Assembly: GCA_002286715.1 (NCBI GenBank)
Contig: NSJX01000001.1
Span: 869,835-933,834, forward strand
Direction: 5' to 3'
Length of the DNA: 64,000 nucleotides
DNA from: Dentipellis sp. KUC8613
Taxonomy: Eukaryota; Basidiomycota; Agaricomycetes; Russulales; Hericiaceae
Shown here: in pieces, positions 11,257 to 21,978 of the stretch
Position numbering within the stretch: position 1 is the stretch's first letter
Layout: each line of letters starts with the position of its first letter
Made by a program: the position numbers and the translations under genes
Notes under the pieces: generated by a model
What the model was told of the DNA's origin: nothing
The model's input: the letters and a program-made list of their open reading frames with translations, nothing else
Databases searched by the model: none

Positions 11257-11511
11257 GCCTGTTTGCCATGGTCGTTTTCCTGCTTTTTTGCTCTAGGTAC
11301 TTGTAATCACACATATTCGGTAATGGCACGTCGAGATGAATGCATGATTCATGAATGAAAAATAAGCTTAGAACGTATGAGTACAGAGTGCTAACTGCTA
11401 ACTAGAAGGATATGCGAAATATGCTGCCGTAAACTACCATGCCGCCACGCGAGCAACCCAAAGGCTTTCCTCCAACGAAGGAAAGAGGAAAGAAAGGAAA
11501 AGAAAGACAGA

Positions 11512-12263
11512 TCAGGCCTCGCCTGGATGTGCGGTGGCCACTGTCTCGCCAGTCGCAGCGCTTTGGGAGACGTCGATGAAGCCCTTCTTCTTGGGCTCAG
11601 ACATTTTTGACCGCTTCGATTGGTAGTCGCGGATGGCAGAGCGGATGGCGTCTTCCGCAAGCACTGGGAACACGGTCAGTACGACACATAAACGGGTAGC
11701 TTGGAGCGGTAACATACTTGAGCAATGCAGTTTTACGGGTGGCAGGGCGAGCTCCTTCGCGATCTCAGTGTTCTTAATTTTCCCAGCCTCCTCGAGGGAG
11801 AGACCCATGACACGCTCGGTCATATACGAGCTCGAGGCAATCGCGCTGCCGCATCCGAACGTCTTGAACTTGACATCTGAGATGATGCCGTCCTCGTCGA
11901 CACGGATTTGCAGCTTCATCACGTCGCCGCAACTGTCGGAAGGGCGCTTAGTCAGTCTCCGTCTCTACGCGAAAAAAACCGGTGCAAGCCGGGCACGGCG
12001 AGCAGAGAGTGTACTTACGCAGGCGCACCTACAAGGCCAGTACCCACATGGGGGTCGTTCTTGGGGAGCGAGCCGACCTGAAGTGCAAAAAAGAGTTATC
12101 AGATAACGGGTCGCGGAGGCAACGGAGGGGGTGTATGGCTTACATTTCGCGGCTTCTCGTAGTGCGAGATGACCTTCTCGTGATATGCACGAGCAAGGAC
12201 GGGACGGGCGGGGCGGACGGCGGCAGGGGCACGGAGGGCGTTGGTGGCAGCTGCGCGGAACAT
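11512..12263 (-). CDS. ISU1: Iron-sulfur cluster assembly scaffold protein, mitochondrial
   Basis: Mitochondrial scaffold on which Nfs1, frataxin and Yah1 build 2Fe-2S clusters. Exon 1 encodes an Arg/Ala-rich presequence ([16 protein letters not shown]) ending before [15 protein letters not shown]. The next exons supply [47 protein letters not shown] and [19 protein letters not shown]. The three ligand cysteines (ACGD, FGCGS, LHCSM) and the LPPVK chaperone-binding motif are all present. After the usual end (RDYQSKR) the frame continues about 26 residues longer than yeast Isu1, rich in Ala/Thr/Lys. It is transcribed divergently from TAF9 across a CCAAT-rich promoter, with a TTATATATC box about 40 bp upstream of the ATG. 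Confidence 0.95.
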
Positions 12264-12335
12264 GGTGGGAGGAGGATGAGAGCAAGCGGCGCGGGCGTGC
12301 GATATATAACTCGGAGCGGATTCAGGCGCCGCTGG

Positions 12336-12422
12336 CCATTGGCTGCCATTGGCTCCTGCGTCACCACCCAATCCCGTGCCGGTGGCGTCCCCCGCTCCAA
12401 TTGGCTCGCTCACTCAGCCAAT
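12336..12422. promoter_or_regulatory. Cluster of six CCAAT/ATTGG pentamers in the ISU1/TAF9 divergent promoter
   Basis: CCAAT on either strand occurs at 12338-12342, 12348-12352, 12368-12372, 12397-12401, 12400-12404 (overlapping the previous one as CCAATTGG) and 12418-12422, all within 85 bp. In fungi CCAAT is bound by the Hap2/3/5 (CBC) complex, which with HapX controls iron-using genes. ISU1 is a plausible target; TAF9 may share the promoter passively. Confidence 0.6.
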
Positions 12423-12511
12423 CACCCTTCGGCCCCGTCGGCCGCTCCGGTCACCGGACTCACGCCCCTCGCCCGTCCCTCGCGCACACGCTCCCGCCGC
12501 CACCGTCGACC

Positions 12512-13418
12512 ATGTCGCGCTCTGCTGCCCCCGCCCACCCTGCAGACGCGATCCCGGCTACTGCGCGTTCCATCGCCCTCCTCCTCGCGTCCACCCCCAC
12601 CGTTCAGGACGCCCAGCCGGGCGTCCTCCACCAGCTCCTCGACTTCTCGCACCGCTACACCGCGCAGGTGCTCTCCGATGCACTCATCTACGCCGAACAT
12701 GCCGGCAGGGCGGGCAAGGTCGAGATGGACGATGTCATTCTCGCCGTGCAGGCGCGCGTAGGATGGGAGTTCGGCGGCCGTGTGCCGAAGGAGGTGCGTA
12801 TGCGCGTATGTGCCGCGCGCAGTATACTAACACCACGCGCGCCCGGACGTTCACCCTTTACAGTACATCCTCTCGCTCGCAACACACACCAACGCGCAGC
12901 CGCTCCCCGCCGTGCCGGAGGTGTTCGGCGTCCGTCTCCCACCCGCATCCGAGTGTCTCACCGCCGTCGACTTCGACTTGCTGCCGAACCGCCCCCCGCC
13001 CGCGGTGAAGCAGTACGACGAGGAGGTGGAGGAGATCGAGGAATCCGCGTCGGAGGACGAGGATGAGGACATGGAGCCTGCAGCTATACCCCCGACAGCG
13101 CATTGGCAGCCGCAGCCTGGGCAGGAGGAGCCGGTGCACACGCCGTCGGACGTGGAGATGGCGGGCGTGGAGGAGGCGATTGGGATGGCGAGTAGTGTCT
13201 CAGGCGGAGGCTCCGTTGTCGGGCTGGGCGTGTCGGTGCCCGTGGATGCCGTCGCGAATGAAGTTGAGGAGGGCAGCGACGAGGACGATGGATTGTTCGC
13301 AGGCGGTGACGACGAGAGCGGCGCGGAAGAAGGCATGGAGGAGGTCACCGCAGCCGCAGGAGAGGCGAGCGTGAACGGCGTGAAAAGAAAGCTCGTCGAA
13401 GAGGAGGATTATGACTAG
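12512..13418 (+). CDS. TAF9: TFIID/SAGA subunit TAF9
   Basis: Histone-fold subunit shared by TFIID and SAGA that pairs with TAF6. Two exons (12512-12793 and 12864-13418) give about 278 residues. The N-terminal half shows the TAF9 histone fold: DAIPATARSIALLLAS, VLHQLLDFSHRYTAQVLSDA, YAEHAGRAGKVEMDDVILAV, and the exon-2 start YILSLATHTNAQPLP. A short conserved region follows (GVRLPPASECLTAVDFDLLP). The remaining 150 residues are acidic and low in complexity, ending in a KRKLVEEEDYD tail. The start MSRSAAPAH is the first ATG after a CT-rich leader. It is divergent from ISU1. Confidence 0.93.
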
Positions 13419-13581
13419 TATCTTGGGGCTATCGTCAGTCTGGACTTTGTATGTACTAACAGGTCGCTCAGCCGGCAACGTATCGTTATTAGGACGCTTA
13501 ATACATCTAAAAGGTGCCATAAACATAAAACCCACAGTCTCCTCCCAATGTCCGGTATCTTACCAAGTCTAGCGATCAACG

Positions 13582-15295
13582 TTAGATGGTACCATTGATC
13601 ACTAGCTGCACTGCGATAGCGAACAGGATGATGAATACTGCCATAAGAATAGCATAGTATGTACCCCAGGCTGCTCGATATGATTGTCAGTATACGGCCT
13701 ACACCATGTCGGTGAATACATACAAGCGTCTCCCAGCTCCGGAGGGATCGAGATGATGCGGACTGTGCTATCTGCACTTCCAGAGACGAGCAGACTCGAC
13801 GTGGGATTGAAACGTAGGACAGTTGGCGGGAACTCGTGCGATTTCAGGATGCTCAACAGAGGCTACACGAAATACATTAGACACGTGAGCAAGCATGAAG
13901 AAGAAGAACGTACCGCCAGCGTCTGGGCATCTAGTAATCCAATGGTGCAATCCGATGAACCATACGCAATCCACTTGCCATTCGGACTGTGGTACGTGTT
14001 TAGACATTATCATCTGCTCGACGCTTCAGAAGCACGTACCTGACGTCAAACACAGTGACGCCCTTATCACCAAGTTTCCGCATACGGTCAACCTTCCATG
14101 TCTCCGTGTTCCAACGCGCGATATAGGAGCGGCGAGGGGCCGACTTGGCACCGCGCTTCCGAGGTGGTGTTGCGTTGATGATGGTATAGAAGATACGCGG
14201 GTTGGTCGGGTTGAATCTATGATACTAATTGAAGAATGAATGCATAGATCCGGAGCTGTAAACGTACCTCGCAGCGCGGAAGGAACCCTCTGCGTCACCC
14301 CCTGGCAACTTCGGCCGCTGGATTGTTCGCACAATCTCCAAGTTGACATGAGGATCCTGCTTCTGCTTGCCCTTCTCCGACGAATCAGTTTTCTCTGGTT
14401 GTGCCAGAGAATAGATGAGGAGGTTTATAGTGGTGGCAACGATGAACTGTTAAGCACAGATGTATCAGCGAATATAGAGACAGTCCGGCGGGCACGCGTA
14501 CGGTAGATGCATCAAATGCGACGTCGTAGATTTCGCCTTGTTCGATCCGCGTAGTCGCGACTTCAAGACCCGGGAAGGTCAGCAGTGCTAGCTACAAGGA
14601 TGTCAATACAATTGGAGAACTATAACGCGTCATACGGACATCGTGTGTACCCGCGACGGCGAGGTAGTTAGCGTCGGGGGACAGAACAGTGACTCTCTGC
14701 AACTAGGTAGTCAGACACCTCCTGACGCGCGAATGCCAGAATGCTTGCCTGGTAGTCTTCCAAGTCATTTGACTTGAGTGTGCTGATAGACGAGAGTAGG
14801 GCAAGCCTGGAGGACGCGGGCGGTGAGTACGGCCGCATGGAGTTCGCCACAGCAGACCTACTTGTTGTCATTGACCTCATACACGCGACAGTTCTGGTTC
14901 TCGCCTTTCCCCATCTTGTCTTCTGGACTATTGATGCCACAGACAACCATGGCGCCCTGGCGGACACGGTTACATGAGGATGGGCATGCAACCCGAGGAC
15001 GAGAGAACATACGTCAGCCCAAGCGGCCATGCTCATGGGGGCATCCTCGCCGCGCTCGAGCTCGAGCTCGTCGACGAGCTTCATCTGCAATATCTCATCG
15101 AGGCGGTATAATCTCTGCAGGACCAGCGGTGAGGGGTTATAGAGAGCAATGAATGGGATGACGGACCAGCTTGTTCTTAATGCCACTCCTGGACGCGCCC
15201 CCGCCTCCGCCAAGGACGAGGTCATATGGACCCAGAAACGCAGAGGAGTATACAGGGAAAGCAGGGACGGCGTGGGCGACGTGTCTTGTGCGCAT
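13582..15295 (-). CDS. SEC12: Sec12-type guanine nucleotide exchange factor for Sar1
   Basis: ER membrane WD40 protein that loads GTP on Sar1 to start COPII coat assembly. The exons joined give a seven-bladed-propeller protein. It opens MRTRHVAHAVPAFPVYS and then shows the Sec12 glycine loop LGPYDLVLGGGGGASR followed by SGIKNKLRLYRL. Middle blades include GAMVVCGINSPED, YLAVAGTHDV, EIYDVAFDAST, FNPTNPRIFYTI and LRFNPTSSLLVSGSADSTV. The protein ends with one hydrophobic helix (YYAILMAVFIILFAIAVQLV), so it is tail-anchored with a very short lumenal end. The intron at 14697-14748 is GC-AG. It shares a 153-bp promoter with the NIPA gene. Confidence 0.92.
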
Positions 15296-15448
15296 GGTGT
15301 CGAGGACGGTGAGCAGCGCAGTACGCAGCCCGTTGCGGAAGCAGAGCAGACGCAGTACTTACCGCGCGTGGGAACTCCACCGACACGGCGCGCGTGCCGT
15401 CATCCGACTTCGCGTCGAGCGCGCGCGCTTCTCAAGTTCCTTCCCGCC

Positions 15449-17212
15449 ATGCCTCTCCCTTCCTTCCCCCGCGGCATCGACGATATCGAGTTTCCTGACA
15501 TAGAACCTGCGACAGTTGCTGGCATCTCCGTCGCCATCGCTGGCAACATCCTCATCAGCCTCGCTCTCAACCTCCAGAAGCTCGCGCACCGCAGGCTCGA
15601 GCACGAGCGTGTATCCAACAATGCGGCCGAACTGCCGTCCGATGCAGCCAGCCTCGAGCTGGGCACCGAGCGTCCGCTGCATATAGCTGACCTGGAACCG
15701 AATCCTTGGGACAGTTTTGGCAATAATACTGAGCCCAATACACCGCAGACAGAACCACCCAGCCGCGCGGAGACGGCACCTCTGATATCCTTCTCCACGC
15801 CGTCAAATCCGTCGACGCCCCCGCACCGCACCCCTCGAACACCGCCAATACCTCGTGCATACGGGGCGACGGTGTCGGAGGTCGATATACCCGTAAGTGA
15901 CATCCCGGTCCGAGGGAAAGGCAAGAAGGCACAGAGGGTATTTCAAACTGTGTTTCGCTGGGGAAGGAGGGAAGGGGAGGATCCGGCTCAAGAACACGAT
16001 AAATGAAGACGATGCACACGACTCCGGAAACGGACTTGGTGGGGCGGGTGAAGAGACCGTTTATCTTAAGTCGAAGCTATGGTGCGTTTCCTGTCCTCGA
16101 TCGAAACATCTTAATTACAGAGACTAGGTGGTCTGGGTTCCTGCTGATGAACGTCGGGGAACTGGGCAACTTTATCTCGTACGCGTTCGCGCCAGCATCG
16201 GTGGTCGCGCCGCTGGGGACATTTGCGCTCATCGCGAACTGCGTGTTTGCTCCATTCCTACTCGGGGAGCGGTTCCGCAAGGTCGGCGTCGGTGGTGCTT
16301 GGCCAAATCGAGACTGACCCACGTTCGCTCCTCAGCGCGACCTGCTCGGCATCGCACTCGCCGTATTTGGCGCGGTGACTGTCGTGCTCTCGACAAATAC
16401 ATCCAGCACTCGCCTCTCCCCTTCAGATCTCATCCATGCCATCTCTCAACGTCACTTCATCGTGTACACCCTCGTTTACGTCGTAGCGGCCGTCGTGCTC
16501 GCCGGGCTATCCGAAGGGCCCAGAGGACGGCAATGGGTGCTCGTTGATGTCGGCATCTGTGCACTGTTTGGTATGCAGTGACGTCGGTGCCACTTGCAGC
16601 AGCTGACTGGATCTCGTGCAGGTGGATTCACCGTATTGGCTACCAAGGGCGTGTCGACCCTTCTGACGATGGAATGGATAGATATGTTCAAGGAATGGAT
16701 TACATATCCGATCATAGTGGTGCATAAGGAGCTTTATCTGCGCCAATGTCTGCTCACGGCGGAGTAGGTTCTGATAGGGACTGGCGTTGGCCAGATCAAG
16801 TATCTGAACCGAGCGCTGATGCGTTTCGACAGCAAGGTGCGCTGGTGCGACGACCGGGCGTGCGGGTGCTGACGCTGCGCAGGTCGTGATCCCGACCCAG
16901 TTTGTGCTGTTCAATCTGTCGGCCATCGTGGGCTCTGCGCTGCTGTACGGGGACTTCAAGCGGGCCAAGTACTACCAGTTTGTGACGTTCGTGTACGGGT
17001 GCTTGGCGACGTTTGCGGGAGTGTGGGTGATTGCGTCGGGGCCGTCGTCGGAGCGGACGGGGGTAGAAGAGGGGCAGCAGCGGCGGCGGGGGAAGGCGCG
17101 GGTGGCGGTGGTACGACCGCGGGGAAGCACGCTGAGTCTTGTGGGGCTGTCGCCTGCGCAGCGGTTGCTGCTTGTGCACACGCCGTCGGTCGAGGAGGGC
17201 GTGGAGCAGTGA
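15449..17212 (+). CDS. NIPA-family magnesium transporter
   Basis: Multi-pass membrane protein of the NIPA (DUF803) family, expected to move Mg2+ across the plasma or endosomal membrane. The first transmembrane segment is AGISVAIAGNILISLALNL. After an unusually long Pro/Ser-rich cytosolic loop of more than 100 residues, the conserved core resumes with WWSGFLLMNVGELGNFISYA, APASVVAPLGTFALIANC and FLLGERFRKRDLLGIALAVFG. Later come GGFTVLATKGVSTLL, GQIKYLNRALMRFDSKVVIP and TQFVLFNLSAIVGSALLYGDF. About nine helices in all, then a basic tail. The intron inside the loop (starting GTAAGTGACATCC after the VDIP codons) is my inference, needed to reach the next frame. The gene is divergent from SEC12. 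Confidence 0.9.
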
Positions 17213-17362
17213 GGGGAACTAGGCTAGAGACACTTGGCCTGCATAGAAAATAATTGCACATGACGTACGGACGAGTGACGTCAGGGCTCTGCTGCATTTA
17301 CATAGAACATCTCCGTGGCGCGCCGCGTCTTTCTCTCTGTCCCCTTTTCCCCCGCCACCACC

Positions 17363-19761
17363 ATGCCTGCCGGCGTCGCTGTCGTCGATGCCTTCAAGAG
17401 TATGTCTCCCATCGTCCAACCCCTCCCCGCTCATCCTATCCCCTAGACCTCATCCGCCACGGAAAGAACCACAATCACCGACAGGACGACGCCCTTTCCT
17501 CCGCTCCGCCCCCCGCACCCACATCCGCCGTCCCCGCCCCAGGCACCGCCGCGTCCCCAGCCCAGGCCTCAAATCAACGTACTCAGCGCCAGGCTGACCG
17601 TCAGCCCGACCGCCACAATGATCGCCGCGCCCAGGCACAGCAACAACAACGTGACCAACCGCAATCCCAGCAGCAACCCTCCGCCCAACAGTACGCCCAC
17701 GAAGCTGAGATGATCGTGCAGGAGGAGCGTGAGGCAAAGTCGAAAATGCCCACCTACAAGGGCCTCGAGCGCTTCAAGCTTATCGACAAGATGGGAGAGT
17801 GCGTGTGTCTTTTTTTCTCCTCCAGCGTCTGCCCCTCATCGCTTTCTTTCTTTTTAGCGGCGCGTTTTCCAACGTCTACAAGGCTATCGACCTTACCAAT
17901 GGCCAGAAAGTTGCTGGTCTGTTTCCGTGCATCATCGATCACTTTGACCTTCGTTGAAGCCGTCATATAGTCAAGGTCGTTCGTAAATATGAACTCACTG
18001 CGTCACAGGTCAGTGGACTTCCTTTCCTGTCATGTTTTGTTTTCTTTGCCGCTCCCGATCTCTCCTGACTCTTCTCTGCGCGCGGTTTTTGATCCTCAGG
18101 AGGGCGACAAGCATTTGAATCCTCACTTCAAGAAAAAACCGCGCGTAACAGAGGTGCAGTCCCTCGCCATCATGCATCACTTGCCCCTCCCTGATTGCCA
18201 TTCGCGGTATCCCTTTCTGTCTAACCACTTCGGTTTTGCAGCGCGCAAACATCCTCAAAGGTGAGAGAACATCGTGAAACGAGACGATGGTCATCCCTAA
18301 CCAATCACCGCGCGTCAAACGCCAGAGGTCCAAATTATGCGAGGAACTAGCCACCCTTCAATAGTCAAGCTGCTATCTTTCTCCGAATCTCCAGAACATT
18401 ACTTCCTCGTCCTAGAATGTATGTCATCCTTGACATTGCTTCTCACACGTCCAAGCTCAACGTTCGTTCTAGTGCTAGAGGGTGGCGAGCTCTTCCACCA
18501 GATTGTCAAATTGACGTATTTCAGCGAGAATCTTGCAAGACATGTCATCATGCAGGTCGCACAAGGGATCCGCTATCTTCATGAAGAGCGCGGCGTTGTC
18601 CATCGGTACGCATGTCGTCTTGGACATCGCCAGACGATCGACTGAGGCATCTCATACAGCGACATCAAACCCGAAAATTTGCTTTTCGAGCGGATACCTA
18701 TCATCCCCTCCAAGTCTCCTGTTCAGCGACAGTATGATGAAGACAAGGAAGACGAAGGCGAATTCATCCCTGGAGTGGGTGGAGGTGGCATCGGCCGCGT
18801 CAAGATCGCCGATTTTGGTCTATCCAAAGTCGTCTGGAATGAGGAGACGATGACGCCATGTGGAACTGTCGGCTACACTGCTCCCGAGATTGTTAAAGAT
18901 GAGCGCTACTCCAAGAGCGTCGACATGTGGGCGTTGGGTTGCGTGCTCTACACGCTGCTCTGCGGCTTCCCCCCATTCTATGACGAGAGCATCAACGTCC
19001 TAACGGAGAAGGTTGCCAACGGGTATTATACCTTTTTGAGTCCCTGGTGGGATGACATCAGTGCCCAAGGTAAGCTCTCGACATCGTCTTACATTCATGG
19101 TATACTTACAGGCCCAACAGCGAAAGACCTGATCACACACCTGCTCTGCGTTGATCCAGCGCAGCGGTACACCATCGACGAGTTTCTGGTGCACCCATGG
19201 TGCACGGCGGCTCCTGCACCTCCCCCGCCCCCTACACCTGCGTTCGAAGCGCCTCTGGATTCTCCTCTTCTGCACGCTGCACGCGGCGGCCGGGATGTAC
19301 GCTCGCCTGGTATCGCCTCTCTCAAGGAGGCATTCGACATCACGTACGCGGTACATCGCATGGAGGAAGAAGGTGCGCGTCGTAGAGCATACAAGGGTCG
19401 TGGTGGCGCAGGCGCTGCAGGATTCTTAGCCGGGCTTAACGAAGACGATGAGGACGATGAAGAAACACCAGCCGAAGCCCAGGCTCGTGTCGCCGTCGCA
19501 CAACGTCGAGCCGAACAGCAACAGAATGATAGACTGGCAGAACAGAGAGATCTGTACGACGGTCGCGCTGGGCAGCGGGATCGGTCCCGCGGTGGTGGGT
19601 TTGAGTTGAGCATAGACGGTGCGACGCTGTTGGGAAGAAGACACAAGAGGGGTGCCTTCGGCGACGGTAAGCCGCTCGGAAAGAGCCCGTTGGCCGCAGC
19701 AGGTTTCACTGCAGAGGAGCCGGACACGATAGATGCTCCGCAGAGTCCCATGAGGATGTAG
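17363..19761 (+). CDS. CAMK-group serine/threonine protein kinase, Rck1/2 (Srk1)-like
   Basis: Multi-exon kinase. A Gln/Pro-rich N-terminus of about 115 residues precedes the kinase domain: glycine loop split by an intron (KMGD then GAFSNVYKA), VAIK-type lysine in GQKVAVKVVRKYE, catalytic loop VVHRDIKPENLLFE, an insert of about 40 residues rich in Asp/Glu/Gly, KIADFGLSKVVW, activation loop TPCGTVGYTAPEIV, and WALGCVLYTLLCGFPPF. A C-terminal region contains SLKEAFDITYAVHRMEEE and an Arg-rich stretch. The insert between HRD and DFG and the tail resemble Rck2/Srk1 stress kinases, downstream of Hog1-type MAPKs, or Cmk2. The exact orthologue is not certain. Start MPAGVAVVDAFK at 17363, stop at 19759. 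Confidence 0.9.
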
Positions 19762-21267
19762 TCAACCGGTCGTCGCGGCGCTCAATATCCTTGTCGCTCG
19801 GCGGCGTGATACCCTGATGGACTCGGACTCGTCTGTGTAGCATGCTTTATCTTGGTCGTCATCTCGTCCGTCACGATACCTTGGATGTCGGCTCGCATGC
19901 AACAGATGCACGCATCTTTCTGGTTGTCCTGGGCGCGGCGTGTCCATGTTGTATTCTTATTACATTACCTCTCACTTTCCATCTGTATGACTGTGCAATC
20001 GGTCCTCCTCTATTTCGACTATCCATTGAGGACTGATAACATACATTATCATAGCTATCTTGTCTTGATCCTTCGTGCAGCGTATGTTTCCCTCTATTAG
20101 TACCCCGCACCACCTTGTAACCGACACCATACACGCATACAGTTACAATATACAATTACGACATTCGCATTGGCTATAACATCTGTATTGATATGGCGTC
20201 TTCATGCATGCGAGGAAAACCCCAGCCGTACTCAACTACATCAATCTTCAACTTCGTTGATACCTTCCTAAACCGAACCCGCGCTCACAGATCTAGAGTC
20301 AGCGGCCCGTACGCCCTGCCCTAAATGAGCATGGTCCGTGCGCACTCGCGCAGACTACAAAAGCCTTGCGCGCGCATTCGAACAACTCATACTTACCTTG
20401 ATGGCACATTGCCCTTCACATACCCGGTAGTGTGGGCCGTGGGGGCTTCCCATAGCACGGCGACCTTGTCCTCAGGGAGAACCCGCGGTTTGTATGGGCT
20501 TCGGCTCATGCACCGTCTAAATATTTTCCTGTCCCGCTTCGGCCCTCGGGCTGGGCGGGCCTTTTTTTTGTGCCCGTTTGGAGCTCTAACCCTAACCTCA
20601 ATTATATCCTTTTGGAGATGATTTGGCTGGTCTGGGATGGGTTTGGGCGTGAAAACATACGGGCTTTTTTGTTGCAGTAGGATCTTGACAAAAACGCATC
20701 GAAGGGTCCGTTCTGTGAGAAGTCTGAGACATGCGTTCAAGCACCTCACGGACAGACTTTGAGAGAGCATTTGGGAATCGAAATTTGAGACACGATGTCA
20801 TCTTTGGCAGTGGTCAAACCGCCAACTTGGAGTCCGACTCCAGCAGGTTTACTTACGGAGAACCTTGAGATAGAGGCGCTATGAATATCGACATACCAGG
20901 AGTCATCAAGACATGGACGTCTTGAGATATGATAGCGCCGACGGTAGGGTGAAACGATCGGATGGCGTGGCCGGTATGATTGCAACGCGTTGAACACGAA
21001 GGTCGCGGTCCGCCAGTTTTACTCACCAATAGAGGCACTATGTGCAGATCACGCACCAAGCTGCTTCGTATGATAGGAGCAAGTCCGCACATGCGTCGTG
21101 ATCGGGTGTGATGCAAGCAAGAAGACGATGAAAAACGCGTTGATAGCACAGACACAGAGCCTACCGGCAAGACAATTATACACGGTGAAACAAAAATACG
21201 AAGCACTCCCTCTCCTGCGTCCCCGTGCTTTTATGAAGTACATGACCGAGCGTCGGACACGATGGTG
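19762..21267. other. 1.5-kb non-genic stretch, possible old repeat remnant
   Basis: No gene can be supported on either strand. It holds the kinase 3' flank and the 3' flank of SmG. At 20551-20610 a block reads CGGCCCTCGGGCTGGGCGGGCC, then a run of eight T, then CTAACCCTAACCT (about two telomere-type units, 20586-20598). The G/C-palindromic and telomere-like words suggest a degraded transposon end, but I see no matching terminal repeat. Confidence 0.4.
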
Positions 21268-21627
21268 CTATCGGATGGCCTCCAAGATCTCCATGGACGT
21301 GACGCTGTTGCCGCGGATGACCTGCGAGAGGCGCACAGACGTAAGACACAGGGTTCACACATGCAAAACGATGATCGTGCAGACGTACCACGGTGCCGAT
21401 GGGGTGCTTTTGTGCGGGGGTTGTCTCCTCGACCGCCTCGTCGATGACAAGGTTAAGGAAGAGATCGTAGCCGCGAAGCGTGCCGCTGACCTTTCGGCCA
21501 CCCTGAAGGTGGACGAAGAGCTTTTTGTCCATAAACTAAGCACAGGTTTGTGGCAGATGAGCAGATGTACAGGAGAAAGCGAGAACAAATGCACCTTTTT
21601 GAGCTCTGGCTGAGATGCTTTGGACAT
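21268..21627 (-). CDS. SMX2: Small nuclear ribonucleoprotein G (Sm G)
   Basis: Core Sm-ring subunit of the U1, U2, U4 and U5 snRNPs. Three exons give about 76 residues, the normal length. Sm1: [21 protein letters not shown] and FLNLVIDEA; Sm2: [18 protein letters not shown], where the exon junction falls between the two Val codons. Start [11 protein letters not shown]; stop TAG at 21268-21270. It is divergent from the large RGG-protein gene. Confidence 0.95.
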
Positions 21628-21978
21628 GGTGGATGAGGGGAGGAACGGTGAGGACGCGCGCCACAGACCGAGTGCAGAGAGGTTGGGCTTATCCGTGTTT
21701 GGTATCGGCCAGTACGGCGGATGACCTGCTACTAACTCTACCCACTGCTTCCGCCTTCTCCGACTCACATCGTCTATCCCCACACAACCTATACCATTTT
21801 GAAGCTCTCTCCCCAGACTCCCTAATTTTCATTATTTGCGCGCTGTCGGTGAGTCGTCCGTACGCAGCGCACAATCAATTCCTCGTCTCATATGTCAAAC
21901 CCCTTGCCATCACCCTATCAAATCCCAGACACGACGTCTATCCCCCCTCTACTCCAGCCATATTCCTAACACCCCTTA
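21628..21978. other. Shared promoter between SmG and the RGG protein gene
   Basis: 351 bp between two divergent starts; the sequence next to the plus-strand gene is C/T-rich. No other gene seen. Confidence 0.5.

Noticed and set aside
20393..20770. 125-codon minus-strand frame
   Set aside because: Composition is basic and low in complexity with no recognised motif; lies in the putative repeat remnant.
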